Positions 27,596 through 38,600 of a stretch of DNA of 41,345 bases are shown one piece after another. Under the pieces are notes generated by a model. That model was given only the letters and a program-made list of their open reading frames with translations, had not been told where the DNA came from and searched no databases. Positions within the stretch are counted from its first letter, which is position 1. The number at the start of each line of letters is the position of its first letter. Source of the DNA: a virus. The stretch is from IMG/VR virus record IMGVR_UViG_3300021475_000383, positions 1 through 41,345 of that record; one strand, written 5' to 3'. A program made the position numbers and the translations under genes.

Positions 27596-30500
27596 TTATG
27601 CCACGTTGGTAATGATCCCGCCGCAGACGGTGACATGGCGTCCATCGGCGGTAGCGAAAGTGGAAGTGGCTCCCGACGCCGCCCCGGTGGATTGCGGCCA
27701 GCCCCGCGACACGTTTGAGATGCCGAACTCGGTGCCGTAAATCTGGCCGTAGCTTGGGTTCGTGCATTGCACGCCGCCCTGCCAGATGTAGTTATTGTTG
27801 ATCAGGGTGTTGCCGTTGACCTGGAGAAAGCTCAGGTTCACGGTGTTGGCGGAAAAGTTGCCGGTGACATTCGCGGAGTTGGCCTGCACGTTGGCAGTGA
27901 TCGTTACGGCGTTGTGGAACGTCGTGCTGCCGCTGACATCCATGTTGCCTCGGCAAGTGACGCCGCCGCACCCGATGCCGTAGGTGCCGACGTCCACGCC
28001 GAATCCTACAAACTGATTGTTGCTGTTAACCGCCAGGCCTCCGTTGGCGTAGATTTGATACCCGAAGACCTGGCGGCTGCTGTCGATCACCGTGGTGCCG
28101 TTGATCTGGACGGCGTTGCAGTTCACCGATTGAGTGACGCCAATCGAACCGCAGGCGATGGGTCCGTTGACCACGGTCAGCGAGCCGCACCTGATCCCGT
28201 AGGCGGTCGAGGTGGTGGTCACATCCACGCCCGCCCCATTGAATGCCCCGTTGGTGTTGATGACTGCCGCCGCGAAGCCTGGCACGTAATACTGCGAGCC
28301 TGAAATATTGCCGACGTTGGAGAGCGGGAAGCCGGCACCGTTGATCGGGCCGGTCCAGGGCGACTGGTTCACGCCGCTGACAATAGGCTTGCCCTTCCAG
28401 GCGCCAGTGGCGTCGATCACCGGCCCGTAGCCCTGCACGTTGTAGGCGAGCGCGTTGATGGGTTGGTCCGTGCCGCTGATGGGCGCGCCCTTGAGAACGC
28501 CCTTGATGGAAACGTTGCCGCTGGTGTCGATCTGGAAGAGGATATTCCCGGCGGCGTCCTGCAGGATCATTTGCGGGTTGCCCTGGTTCGTTCCGCCCGA
28601 TGCCAGATACACCGTCCGGTTGTACGGCGCGATAGGTGAGAACATCGCGAAGTCGCCCCAGAAGGCCGATGGGACGTCGCTGCCGGAAGATTGGCCGTTG
28701 AAGGTAACCAGGGAAAGGATCACGGGGTACGTCGGATAGCCAGGCGTCGTCTGCGGCCCGCGCAGCACCATACCGCGATTCAGGAACGTGGCTCCGAAAT
28801 TGTTGCCAACGTTGTCCCACTCGTAGATGTGGATGCCGGGAAACTGCCACTGGCCGCCGCTCAATCCGCCGGCCATCCAGACCGAATTGCCGAACTCCAG
28901 TTTGTACTCAGCGTTCGAAGGTGGCCCGCTCGCCGCCGCGTAGTCGATCGAGAGCTTATTGATGTTGCGCATCTGGAACTGACTGCCGAGCGGGTTGGTG
29001 GTGTCGGGAGTGATCAGGATGTTCCAGTTTGAAATATTAGATCCGCCGATTCCGAGTTGCGTGAACCATGCGCCAGCCGTCAGCTGCGGCGGCGGGCTGG
29101 GGCCGACACCGTCTCCCAAGGATCCCGAGGGCACGGTGAGCGACGCGCCGATGCGCCCCATCTCGTAGCCGTGCGAATCGCGCACCGAGATGTACGGGTA
29201 TTGCGAGCCCTGCGCCGCCGCGATGCCGCCGACCTCGATGATGCCCTGGTTGTCGATGAACAGCGGCGCGGTGAGCGGGCTCGTCCCGCCGACCCAGAGT
29301 TGTCCGAACCACGCGCCCCAGAGCGGCGCGCCGCTGCCTTGCCCCGGCTGCTGCTCTCCCAGCCAGGCGCGCAGCACGCCCGAGGAATTCTCGACGGCGA
29401 TCTGGCCATTGACCGAGCCGCCGAAGGACGCCAGCGGCGACCCGCCGACGATCAACGTCTTGCCCACCTGGACCACTTGCGCGCTGATGTTGTCAGCCGT
29501 CATTCCGGCGGCGGTCCACGAGAACTGGTCCTCGTTGAACCACCCCGACCGCGCCGGGATGATGGCGCCTGCGGTGGGCGTGAAGGTAGAGCCGATCTTG
29601 GGCGTCGTCCCGATCACCAGTTGGTTCTTGTTCCCCTGCGGATCGTCGCTCACCAGATAGAAATCGACCGGCACGGCCGCGCCGATGTTGCCGAAGGAAG
29701 GCATCGCAGGGGTTTGAAACGACGTCGCGTTGCTGGGCACCGACCAGAAGGTGGGTTTGGTGGCATCGCCGTTGACCACCATCGCCACTTGCGCGCTTCC
29801 GAACTGGTTGCCGCTGGGATTAGTCCAGGGACCGACCTGGAAGCTCACCATCCCCACGCCATCGGCAGAGAGCGTCTGCGTGGCCGTGGCCGCGGCCCCG
29901 GTGTTGATGGTCACAAGCGGCGCGTGCTCCGTCCCGCTGCCGGGACTCCCAGGCGTGGGCGGTCCCACGGTCCACTGCACGGTGGGCGAATGGAATCCCG
30001 CCTGGCCGAACTTCGCCGGGTCATCCGCCAGCACCCCGTTGTTGTCGACCGAGATCGCGGCCACCGTCCAGATCTCATCCTGCGCCGGGATGGCGTCGAC
30101 GTCCACGATGTAGGCTTTGTCGGTGTTGGCCTGCTGGCCGCTCAGGTCCTGCGGGAAAGGCGAGAGCGGAGCCGTGCCGGTGACCTTCACCAGGTAGAGA
30201 TGCACGCCCGCGTAGCGCACGTTGTCACCCGAAGCGGGAAGGCTCCAGGCGAACGTCGCTTGGGCAACCATCGAACCGTCCAGGAGCCAGATGACCTTCT
30301 GGCCGCGGATGGAGAAACCGGTCACGTCGGGCGCGCTGGGCACGCCTGGCACGATGGCCTCGGCGTAGGGCGTGGTGCCCTCGACCAGCGAGTTGACGTG
30401 ATGGCCCAGAGGCTGGCTGTCGTCCTCGGAGCAGAAGTAGCAGCGGAACTTGCCGCCGCCAGCGCCGGGATGGTAGGCCGGGGAATCGTACCCGTTGGCC

Positions 30501-31279
30501 GATTGGACCGGCACCGAGATACCGGTGTCCTTGCCTGGGAAGACCGGATTCCCGGCGGGATCGTAGTAGACGAAAAGGATCCGCACGCCGCCGAAACCGT
30601 TCATCCCGGCGGGCACAGCGACCGATGGATCGGGCGGTGTGTAGGTGAAGGTGAGGTTGTATTGCGGATCCGTTCGGTTGTAATCCGTGTTCACCAAGAC
30701 CGACGGATTGGTCACCAGCAGCGCCCACTCCTGGCCGCTCTCGCCCTGGCCGCGCCCCAGCGGGATGTTCACCAGGATCGACGGCGTCGGGCTCGCCTCG
30801 GTGGCGCGCACCAGCCGGGGCTGCGAGCTTGGCCCGTAGGCCGCGAGATAGATTCGCACGTTGCGCGCCGTCTTGTAAGTCTGCCCCGGCTTGCTGCCCA
30901 TGGTGGAGTCGAGCATCACGACCGCCGTGCCGCCGCTGGCCGCCGGGTCCTCCAGGGAATCATTGACGAACACGGGTGCCCAGGTGCCCGACATCTGCGC
31001 GGTGCCGTCGAGCGGGACCGAAGCGCCGTCCATCGGCCCGTTGGCTCCGCTCGAAATATCGGGGTCCTCCAGGTAGATTGCCGCGCCCAGGAAATTTAGC
31101 GCAGTGGCGCTCGCCGACGCGAACCATGCCACGTCGACCTCGACCTGGTGATCGCTGCGGAAGATCACCTCGGCCGGGGCGTCGATGGTGACATCGGGCG
31201 CAGGCAGGCCGCCGCCGGGACCGCCGCCCGTGCCGCCCGTCGGCGATCCCTTCTCGTAGATCCAGGTGCCTGCTGCCAT
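27596..31279 (-). CDS. Large tail fibre or tip-associated protein
   Basis: Encodes 1227 residues. A Gly-rich start (GSPTGGTGGGPGGG) leads to several fibronectin-III-like sandwiches in the first 550 residues (e.g. PDVTGFSIRGQKVIWLLDGS, ATFAWSLPASGDNVRYAGVHLYLVKV). A middle part follows with GRIGASLTVPSG-type blocks. The last 250 residues are beta-helix-like with NGxTVID, GNMDVSGSTTFHNAV and GNFSANTVNL repeats. It directly follows the hub gene, like lambda Stf or other side-fibre genes. It probably extends from the tail tip and takes part in adsorption. AGGA stands before the ATG. Confidence 0.75.
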   Translation of the reverse strand: MAAGTWIYEKGSPTGGTGGGPGGGLPAPDVTIDAPAEVIFRSDHQVEVDVAWFASASATALNFLGAAIYLEDPDISSGANGPMDGASVPLDGTAQMSGTWAPVFVNDSLEDPAASGGTAVVMLDSTMGSKPGQTYKTARNVRIYLAAYGPSSQPRLVRATEASPTPSILVNIPLGRGQGESGQEWALLVTNPSVLVNTDYNRTDPQYNLTFTYTPPDPSVAVPAGMNGFGGVRILFVYYDPAGNPVFPGKDTGISVPVQSANGYDSPAYHPGAGGGKFRCYFCSEDDSQPLGHHVNSLVEGTTPYAEAIVPGVPSAPDVTGFSIRGQKVIWLLDGSMVAQATFAWSLPASGDNVRYAGVHLYLVKVTGTAPLSPFPQDLSGQQANTDKAYIVDVDAIPAQDEIWTVAAISVDNNGVLADDPAKFGQAGFHSPTVQWTVGPPTPGSPGSGTEHAPLVTINTGAAATATQTLSADGVGMVSFQVGPWTNPSGNQFGSAQVAMVVNGDATKPTFWSVPSNATSFQTPAMPSFGNIGAAVPVDFYLVSDDPQGNKNQLVIGTTPKIGSTFTPTAGAIIPARSGWFNEDQFSWTAAGMTADNISAQVVQVGKTLIVGGSPLASFGGSVNGQIAVENSSGVLRAWLGEQQPGQGSGAPLWGAWFGQLWVGGTSPLTAPLFIDNQGIIEVGGIAAAQGSQYPYISVRDSHGYEMGRIGASLTVPSGSLGDGVGPSPPPQLTAGAWFTQLGIGGSNISNWNILITPDTTNPLGSQFQMRNINKLSIDYAAASGPPSNAEYKLEFGNSVWMAGGLSGGQWQFPGIHIYEWDNVGNNFGATFLNRGMVLRGPQTTPGYPTYPVILSLVTFNGQSSGSDVPSAFWGDFAMFSPIAPYNRTVYLASGGTNQGNPQMILQDAAGNILFQIDTSGNVSIKGVLKGAPISGTDQPINALAYNVQGYGPVIDATGAWKGKPIVSGVNQSPWTGPINGAGFPLSNVGNISGSQYYVPGFAAAVINTNGAFNGAGVDVTTTSTAYGIRCGSLTVVNGPIACGSIGVTQSVNCNAVQINGTTVIDSSRQVFGYQIYANGGLAVNSNNQFVGFGVDVGTYGIGCGGVTCRGNMDVSGSTTFHNAVTITANVQANSANVTGNFSANTVNLSFLQVNGNTLINNNYIWQGGVQCTNPSYGQIYGTEFGISNVSRGWPQSTGAASGATSTFATADGRHVTVCGGIITNVA

Positions 31280-31283
31280 AGCT

Positions 31284-34200
31284 TTATCCTGCCGTAAGGC
31301 GCATCGTCTCGGTTGGCCCCAGTGTGTTGGAATTCAATCCGTCGAACAGGAATTCACCGTCGGCGCAGAGCACGATGCCATTGTTGGGTCCGTTGTCGTT
31401 CGAAAGGTAGAGCGTGCGCCCCTGGTAGGCGGCGATGGGCAGCAGCTGCACCGTGACGTCGTTGGCGCTGGTGTCGATGCGGATGGTCTGATCCGTCGGC
31501 AAGGTTGCCCACGGGCCGGGATCGGGACCGACCACGCGCACGGCGGGCGGCTCGCCGAAGACGAAGAGCTCTCGCATGGGCGCGACTGACTCGTCGCTTT
31601 CCAAACCCTGGTTGTCGATGATGAAGCCTTTTACCAGGGCGACTTCGTTGCGCAGGTTCTCGACGCGCATCCGAATCTGAATCATCGTGCCCAGCGTAGC
31701 GACGCTCAAATCGCCGGTCTGGCTGGGCAGCGACCAGCTTGCTTCCTCCACGATGAGCACAGACGTAGCGTCCGGAATCGTCGTCCACGGCGGCGCGACG
31801 TTGATGGTGGTCGCCGTGTTGCCGCTGATGTAGCGCCACTGGCCAGCGCCGGTGCCGCGCAGGATCCGGTAAATGTTTCCCTTCTCGGCGTCGGGCTTGA
31901 GGCCGGGGGAATTGAACTGGTTGCGCGCGACGAAATTGTTCCACATCGGATCGGTGACGCTGTTGAGATCCGCGCTCACGCCGACCTGGCGCACGATCAG
32001 AACGTCGCCTGGCTGGACCGATTGCGTGGGGTCTACCGCCCCGCCGCCGTCCAGGCGAATGCAATCCGGCGTCACCGTCATGGTGCCGGTGGATCCGTCG
32101 AAAGCGCTCACGGTGAAGTTCCACAGCGGCGCGGTGCCGTCGCCCTCCCGCACCAGCGCGGTAAGCCATCTGCCGACCCAGTTGTCGGCGCTGCCGATGA
32201 AATCGTTGCTCTGGATCTGATTTGGCCCGGTGACGCCGGTCACCAACATCCCGGCGATTCCCGAGTGGATGACATGCTTGGCGGCAATGCCGATTTTGCG
32301 CGCTGCGGCCTCTGGCATCCCGTAGGTCATGGGATGGATTGGCCCGTCGAAATTGATGATGGTCTGAGGCGGGTCGCCGGTTTGCTGGAATCCCATAGCG
32401 CGCCGATCCGTTCCGACGTACAGGTCCCACTTATCCCCATCGGGAGAGAGGGCCACGGTCAGGGTGACCCGCTGGTTGTTCAACCCAGCCGGGATCCACA
32501 TGCCAACCAGATTCGAAGGACTGAGCGGCTGGCCGAGTGGCGTGCGCTGCGCCAGGCCCAGGTAGACAGCCATCGGGCCGTTCAGGTTGCCGCCGGGTGC
32601 GAGTTGCCAGCCGGTGATACGCGGCTGCGCGCCGGGGGCCATGGTGTTGATGGGAAACTCGCCCTCCACGAAGAGCGCGGCTTCCCATTTCCCATCCTTG
32701 GTGATGCTGTAGTCCTGCCAGAGATCGAAGGTGCGTTCGAGCGGATCCGGGTAGAGCGGATCCGGTTCGAGCGGTGCCAGGTTGTCCGGCATCCACGTCA
32801 GGCCGACCGCCGAGGGCAGCGTTTCGGGAATGATCGGATCCGCCGGCACGTCGGCGGGTTTCGGCCCGAGTTCTAAGTCGAGATCATACATGCTGTCGGT
32901 GACCGGCGAGCACGCGACGTCGATCGACCAATCGGGATTCAGAACCCACTTCTGCACGCGGCCCTTGGCTTCGCCGTTCGGCATCCACTGGTGCGTTACC
33001 GACACGGGGTCGCCCACCATGGTCTGCAGGCCCAGGATGGTGGTGCGGAATTGGAAATCGCGCGCGGCCAGATACTCGGCCAGGGTCGCGCCGCCCAACT
33101 CCTCCCGCAGCCGCGTGGTGACGACGCGCGAGCATTGGCTCTTATTGCTGATCCCCACAAACGACATATTGCTGATCATGTATTCGGGGGATTCGTCGGT
33201 GCCGATGAAGGAAGCGTGATCGATGTCGTACACCGTGACGTTGTTCAGTTGGAAGCCGAACTCCTCATCGCCGAACTGACCCACCAGCCAGTTGAACTGC
33301 GGCTGGTGCGGCGTCACCTGCAGGCTCTTGAAGAGAATCTGATCGCGCGTGTAAGCGTTCCCCGGCCCCACGCTGGCGTCGACGCGGATCCCGATCCACA
33401 GCTTGCCGTTCACGAAGGTATAGAAGCCCAGGCCGGTGTTGCAGATTTCCTGCAGCCAGTCGCGCAGCGGCTTGCGCTCCTTCAACACGCCCCGGAAGGG
33501 GAACTGGCGCTCCTGGCCGGTGCCCACCAGCTTGTCGACGAGTTCATCGGCAATGGCCGCGGAATAGATCGCCTGGTTCACATCAAATTCCGCTTCCATG
33601 AGCGCCGTCGGCAGCTGCGCCGCCCTGGTATCGTCGCAGCGCAGGCCGCGCGCGCGCAGCCACACATTAATCGCTACCCAGACGAAATTGGACAGGCCCG
33701 GTTGCCAGACACGCTGGCCTGGGGCCGTCCAGATCCAGCCGCCGATCCCCTGGTCGACCGTAACCTGCATGGCGTGATCGGAAACCTGGGAAAGCTGCAG
33801 GCCAGGCTGGTCCGTCCTGCGGATCTCGGCGAAGGCGAGGCCTGCGGAATAGGTCGACCCATCGGGCGGAACGCCCCACGGCGCCTGATCGATTTCGAAG
33901 AAGTCGCCCGCGTTGGCCGGATCGGTCCCCTTGATCCCGCGCCATCCGCCGTAGTGGATCGGGTCGTGCGGCGGCTGGCCGTCCAGGCGCTGCAGCAGCA
34001 GGTTGGAATCATAGCCGCCGATAGGTCCGTCGCTGACGATGCCCAGCGCGGAGTAATAGCTGCTCTCGTCGCGGCCCGCCGCGACGTCCACGGACACCGC
34101 CATCATTTCATCGGTGTAGACCTCCTGCACGGAGCGCTGGTACACCGTGTCGTCGGTCATGGTGACACTCTTAATCGTGCTTCGGCCGAAACCGAAGACG

Positions 34201-35246
34201 CCCGTGGTGTTGTCTTTGATGTACACCGCCGACGGCGCGACCACCACGCCGCCGAACGAAAGCGGGACGCCGCGCGCGATGCAGGAATTGTAATCCTTGG
34301 GGCAGTCGGGAAAGGTCGCCGGATCCGCCGTGGATGGGCAATAGCGCCCCTTGTAGACCTTCCAGCAGTTCCGGGTGACCAGGCGCATCGGGTAGCTTAG
34401 GCCAAGCTCGTATGCGCCATCGGTCGCCGGCAGAATGAAGTGGCCGTCGGCATCGAAGCTCCACGCCAGCGCGTGGCCGCCCCACAGGTCGGCGATGTAT
34501 TGCGACTCGACATGGTAAACCGAAAAATGCACGACCGCACGCTCCAGGTTGATCTGGTTGACGAGTTGGGTCCAGACGTAATCGGCATTGCCGAGGGTGA
34601 AGGTGGCGTTGTCGCTCGACTCCCCGATGCTCTGCGCCAGGCCCGACCAGTCGAGCAGGCGCGGCAGGTAGAGCGTGCCGTCGAGCGTGAACCGCTGGTT
34701 GGAAATGTACATCGGCGTGGCCATCCCTTTCGGCTGGATGGAAAGGAGCGGGATGGGGTGCTGCGTCTGCTGCGTCAGCGCTGCAGTAAATGCGGAGTCG
34801 GGAAACCGAATGAGGCGCGCGACGCTCGTATACGCTGGCGTGATGCCGGGAACCTCGAGCAGCGTCAGGCCGGGGTCGCCGGTGATGAGGCCCACCAGGT
34901 GGGGGAAACTGATGGCGGGATTCTCGTAGCGCGCCGTGACGGATTCGGAGCCGAAGGCGCCGCCCTTGTAGGTGTAGTTGAATTGGGCGTACATCCCCTG
35001 CGCCTGCGCCCAGTGCTGCTTCAGTTTGTCGTACTCGGTGCAGGAAAGATGATCGCGGTGGAAGCGGAAGCGCCGCGCGCCGTCGCCCACGACGAAACGC
35101 TGCTCGGTTTTCAACCCAGGTTGATCGAACGAGTGCACCACGATGGGCACATCGAGATCCATCCCGCTGCCGTAATCCGCCTGCAGGGGGAAGTCGGCGA
35201 TGGTGACCGGATCGGGGATTGTAATCGGACCGAGGGTGTCGGACAC
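31284..35246 (-). CDS. Tail hub/tip protein, gpL-like and gpJ-like parts in one chain
   Basis: Encodes 1320 residues from the GTG at 35246, one base after the upstream stop with GAGGTGG before it; an earlier in-frame start adds an Arg/Pro-rich stretch overlapping the upstream gene. Residues about 1-110 resemble a distal-tail domain. Residues about 120-340 are gpL/DUF2163-like, with Cys294, 303, 315 and 322 in a C-x8-C ... C-x6-C pattern as at the gpL iron-sulfur site. About 530-800 resemble the gpJ/megatron hub (LRDWLQEICNTGLGFYTFVNGKLWIGI, MVGDPVSVTHQWM). The remainder is beta-rich tip. It should close the tube end and carry the fibres. No K- or I-like gene lies between. Confidence 0.8.
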   Translation of the reverse strand: MSDTLGPITIPDPVTIADFPLQADYGSGMDLDVPIVVHSFDQPGLKTEQRFVVGDGARRFRFHRDHLSCTEYDKLKQHWAQAQGMYAQFNYTYKGGAFGSESVTARYENPAISFPHLVGLITGDPGLTLLEVPGITPAYTSVARLIRFPDSAFTAALTQQTQHPIPLLSIQPKGMATPMYISNQRFTLDGTLYLPRLLDWSGLAQSIGESSDNATFTLGNADYVWTQLVNQINLERAVVHFSVYHVESQYIADLWGGHALAWSFDADGHFILPATDGAYELGLSYPMRLVTRNCWKVYKGRYCPSTADPATFPDCPKDYNSCIARGVPLSFGGVVVAPSAVYIKDNTTGVFGFGRSTIKSVTMTDDTVYQRSVQEVYTDEMMAVSVDVAAGRDESSYYSALGIVSDGPIGGYDSNLLLQRLDGQPPHDPIHYGGWRGIKGTDPANAGDFFEIDQAPWGVPPDGSTYSAGLAFAEIRRTDQPGLQLSQVSDHAMQVTVDQGIGGWIWTAPGQRVWQPGLSNFVWVAINVWLRARGLRCDDTRAAQLPTALMEAEFDVNQAIYSAAIADELVDKLVGTGQERQFPFRGVLKERKPLRDWLQEICNTGLGFYTFVNGKLWIGIRVDASVGPGNAYTRDQILFKSLQVTPHQPQFNWLVGQFGDEEFGFQLNNVTVYDIDHASFIGTDESPEYMISNMSFVGISNKSQCSRVVTTRLREELGGATLAEYLAARDFQFRTTILGLQTMVGDPVSVTHQWMPNGEAKGRVQKWVLNPDWSIDVACSPVTDSMYDLDLELGPKPADVPADPIIPETLPSAVGLTWMPDNLAPLEPDPLYPDPLERTFDLWQDYSITKDGKWEAALFVEGEFPINTMAPGAQPRITGWQLAPGGNLNGPMAVYLGLAQRTPLGQPLSPSNLVGMWIPAGLNNQRVTLTVALSPDGDKWDLYVGTDRRAMGFQQTGDPPQTIINFDGPIHPMTYGMPEAAARKIGIAAKHVIHSGIAGMLVTGVTGPNQIQSNDFIGSADNWVGRWLTALVREGDGTAPLWNFTVSAFDGSTGTMTVTPDCIRLDGGGAVDPTQSVQPGDVLIVRQVGVSADLNSVTDPMWNNFVARNQFNSPGLKPDAEKGNIYRILRGTGAGQWRYISGNTATTINVAPPWTTIPDATSVLIVEEASWSLPSQTGDLSVATLGTMIQIRMRVENLRNEVALVKGFIIDNQGLESDESVAPMRELFVFGEPPAVRVVGPDPGPWATLPTDQTIRIDTSANDVTVQLLPIAAYQGRTLYLSNDNGPNNGIVLCADGEFLFDGLNSNTLGPTETMRLTAG

Positions 35247-35247
35247 G

Positions 35248-35643
35248 TCAGTCCACCTCGCGCAGACTGATGCCGACCTGGCCGCGCGGCATGGCCGTCG
35301 TTTCGCTCCAGCCGCTGTCGAAGACCACGGTGTACCGGCCCGTGGGATCCTGGCCGGTGGGATCATAGGAGAACGGCGGATCCGTCTCGCGCGGGTTGTA
35401 CAGGTAGAAGGGTTTGCCCTTGTGGGTCTTGTAGAAATCCCAAAGCCCCTGCCACTCGGCCAGCACCAGCGGCTCCGTCAGGTGGAAGTAGTGGCGCGGG
35501 TTCAACGCCAGCGCCTGGCGCTCGCTCGACCCGTCCGGGTAGGCGTTGCTGATCTCTTCCAGGCGAAGCTCCTCGGTGAAGGACGACGCCACGATCCGGG
35601 GGAACACATCGGTAGGTTGGGCGGGCGCGAGGTTTCCCGGCAT
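35248..35643 (-). CDS. Distal tail protein (lambda gpM / DUF2460-like)
   Basis: Encodes 131 residues. It has FPRIVASSFTEELRLEEIS, then YPDGSSERQALALNPRHYFHL, where lambda gpM has a GDGYxQR..LN segment, then AEWQGLWDFYKTHKGKPFYLYNP, the helix-plus-strand found after it in distal tail proteins. The end is a strand (MPRGQVGISLREV). It should form the ring joining tube and hub. The ATG overlaps the tape measure stop (TGATG). Gene order tape measure, M, L, J supports the call. Confidence 0.75.
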   Translation of the reverse strand: MPGNLAPAQPTDVFPRIVASSFTEELRLEEISNAYPDGSSERQALALNPRHYFHLTEPLVLAEWQGLWDFYKTHKGKPFYLYNPRETDPPFSYDPTGQDPTGRYTVVFDSGWSETTAMPRGQVGISLREVD

Positions 35644-38600
35644 CAGGCCATCACCGTGTTCGGTTCGAGCAGCGCGCCCTGCGTGGCGTAGCGCGAATTA
35701 CCGGCGGAGAGCGCGGTGGCGTTGGACTGAGCCACGGTCGAGGGATTGTTTTGCATCACACTCACGACCTGGCCCGAGAAGAGTTGCATGGCCTGATTGG
35801 GATTCAGTTGCATGTACAGGCCGCGCTGCGAGTATTGGTAGGTCGTGGTGCCGCTGTACGGATTCTGCACCAGCTGGCCGTTCGAATAGACCGGCTGCGT
35901 CGTCAGTTGGCCGCCCTGCTGGGCCGTCGTCACCCCGTACTCGGGACGCGGCAGGCCCGCCATCTGCCCCGTGGTGGCGGAATACAACCGCACGATGTTC
36001 TGCACCTCCTGCGAATACAACCCCACGTTCACATTGCCGCCGTAGGTGTTGGTGATGATCTGGGCGATCTGATCCCGAATCTGTTTGTTGGGAATGTCGA
36101 TCCCGTAAATCCGCTTGACGCCGTCGCGGATCTTTTGATCCATGCCGGGGAAGAGTATGCGCAGCCCACCCGCAACGGCCCCGACGGCCGCGCCGATGGC
36201 AGCACCCGCAGCCGTGCCCAGGCCGGGGAAGACGGCGGTCCCTAATATCGCGCCCGTCAGCGCGCCGCCGCCGACGTCGAATCCCGCGCCCACCTTGCCG
36301 CCGCGCTGGATGCCATAGGCAAGCGCACCGACGCCCGCGCCCAGCAGGCCGCCGCCCAGCGCGGTCAGGCCCAGCGCCGGGAAGGCGAAGGCCGCGCTCA
36401 CGCCCGCCAGGGTGGCTCCCGAAACCGTCTCCACGCCGCCCTTGGGGCCGCCGCGCTGCAACCCGGCGAGAGCCAGCGTGGTGCCCAGCGTCAGGCCCAA
36501 TTGCGCGGCGGCGGGCGACTTGATCATCGCGCCCAGGCGCTGCGCCGAGGTCGCCGACGACCATGGAATCGTCCCACCCGCCGGGATGGGATTTCCCTGG
36601 GCGTCGTAGGTGGCGTCCTGCGCCGTGATGGGCTTGCCGATGTTGAGCGACGTCTTCAGCCGCGCGATGGTTTGTTGCATTTGGGTCAGGCCGCCTGCAT
36701 TCACGCCCGCGCCGCGCGTCGCCGCTGGAGGCATCCCGCCGCTGCTGTAGGCCAGGGTGGAAGCGACCCCGGCGGGCAGAATGTCCATCCCGGCGGGGCT
36801 GCCGGTTTCCCAGCCGGTTTCCATCATGCGGCTCTCGGATCCGATGGTGGCCACGCGCGCCACGTCCGTCGCCGTGCTGCCCTCGGCCTGCGCGCCGCGC
36901 ACCAGCGCGCTGAAGGCGTCGCCCACGTAACGCTGGGCGCTGCCCTGGCCTGGAGGCAGCGGCACCAGGCCGCCGGTCGCGCTTCCAATACCGGGGACGG
37001 CTGGCGGCTCTCCCGCGCCCGATGGCGACGGCGGCTCGTAGATTCCGCCGATTCCGCGCTTGAAGGTGTAGGTGCCGTACCCGAAAATGCCCGCGATTCC
37101 GGCGGCCAGGCGGCTGGTGATAATCTCCTTCATGGCGTTCAGGACCGCCGCCTTCAGCGCGTTCCCCAGGGCCATCCACACGCTCTGCGATTTCGACAGC
37201 AGCGCGTCCCAGACCTTATCGAGTGCACTCTTTATGCCCTCGTAAACCTTCTTCTGCTCGGCGATGATGGCGTCGTTGGACTCCTTCCAGAGGTTGAACC
37301 GGTCCAGTTGAATTTCCACCTCGGCGTTGCGCGACTCGGTGATGCGGGTGTGCTCGAACTTCGCATACTCCTCGGCGATGGAGGCGGTGGCACCGGGATT
37401 ATCCGCGTTGAACTGGTCGTAAGTGGTTTTGGCCGCGGCGATGCGGGTGTCGCGCGTCTTTTCGATGGCTTCGATGTTGGCCGCCTGGATATCGCGGATC
37501 TGCTTCAACCGCTCCGGGAGACTGTCGGGAGTGACCGCGCCTAACGCCGCGACCCGCAGGTTCTTGGTCTGGTCGATGAGCGAAAGCTGGTCCTGCAAAC
37601 TCTGTTCGGCCATTTGCTTCTGCTGCTCGTCGATGAGTTTGTTGGTTTCTCCCTCGGTCTGCAACCGATGCTCTTGCACCTTGGCGTCGGCGATAGCGTT
37701 CTGCTCGACGCGGTTGTCTGCCATGCGCTTTTCCCACCCGGCGATCTCGTCGGCGTGGCCGCCCATCTTCTGCAGCGTGTCGATTTGTAACTGGCCCCGG
37801 CGATCATACTCGGCGTTCTGGTTGTACGTTTGCCGGCGGATTTGCTCTTCGTAGGCATCGGCAGTGAGTTGGGCCATTCGCTGCCGCCCCGCGAACGTGT
37901 CATCGGGCGTCACCCCGGCCTGGGCGATTTCGATTTTGCGCTGCAGCGCCAGAAGTTCGTCGATGTTTTTGAGGCTGTCCTTGCGGCGCTCCTCGTCGGC
38001 CTTCTTGCCTTCGGTGGCGATGTCCACTTCGAGGGCCTTGCGGTACAGGGCCGTCGCCTCGGCATATCCCGCGACGGACCGAAAATGCGCCTTGTAGGCT
38101 TCGGTGAGGGCGGCGATGCTCTCTTTGCCGATCATCAGGTTGCGCCGGTTGGCCTCGTCCAGCGCGTCGGCGGCGCGCTTGGTGGCTTCTTCGGCCTTCT
38201 TTTGATCGGGCGCATAGAGCCCTTTCGACAGGTTCGCTAGTTGGGTCTTCAGGTCGGCGATCTGTTGGTCGCGCGCATCCTTAGTCGGCTGCGATGCCTT
38301 CTGCTTTTCACCGAGAGACAGAACCCACGCGAGCCCACCGACGATGGCAGCAACAATCGCGGCAATCTCTCCCAACCCCGTGCCCAGACTGATGACGCCC
38401 GTTAGCACGGTTGCGGCCGTCCCGGCACCTTCCGCAACGGCGGCGGTCGCGGCAGCTGCTCCGGTAAGAGCGCCCCATACCGTGGCTATGACCGGCGCAA
38501 TCGCCCGCCATGCGGAGAACGCCGTGGCCGCCACACCCGCCAAAGCTGCGATGCTCCCCAACCCTACAACGACATCGCGCACAGGTTCCGGCAACCGTTC

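Noticed and set aside
29057-31099. Long rightward frame opposite the large fibre gene
   Set aside because: Arg/His/Asp-rich composition is that of an antisense shadow of a GC-rich gene. No start signal and no domain.
32991-34400. Long rightward frame opposite the hub gene
   Set aside because: Shadow of the hub gene in the complementary frame, with low-complexity composition and no ribosome binding site.
35247-35366. 40-residue N-terminal extension of the hub protein
   Set aside because: Arg/Pro-rich and wholly inside the distal tail gene. The GTG at 35246 has a ribosome binding site and starts where homologous sequence begins.
35698-37179. 493-codon leftward frame inside the tape measure gene
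   Set aside because: Arg/Gly-rich +1 shadow of the tape measure protein, without a start site or family features.
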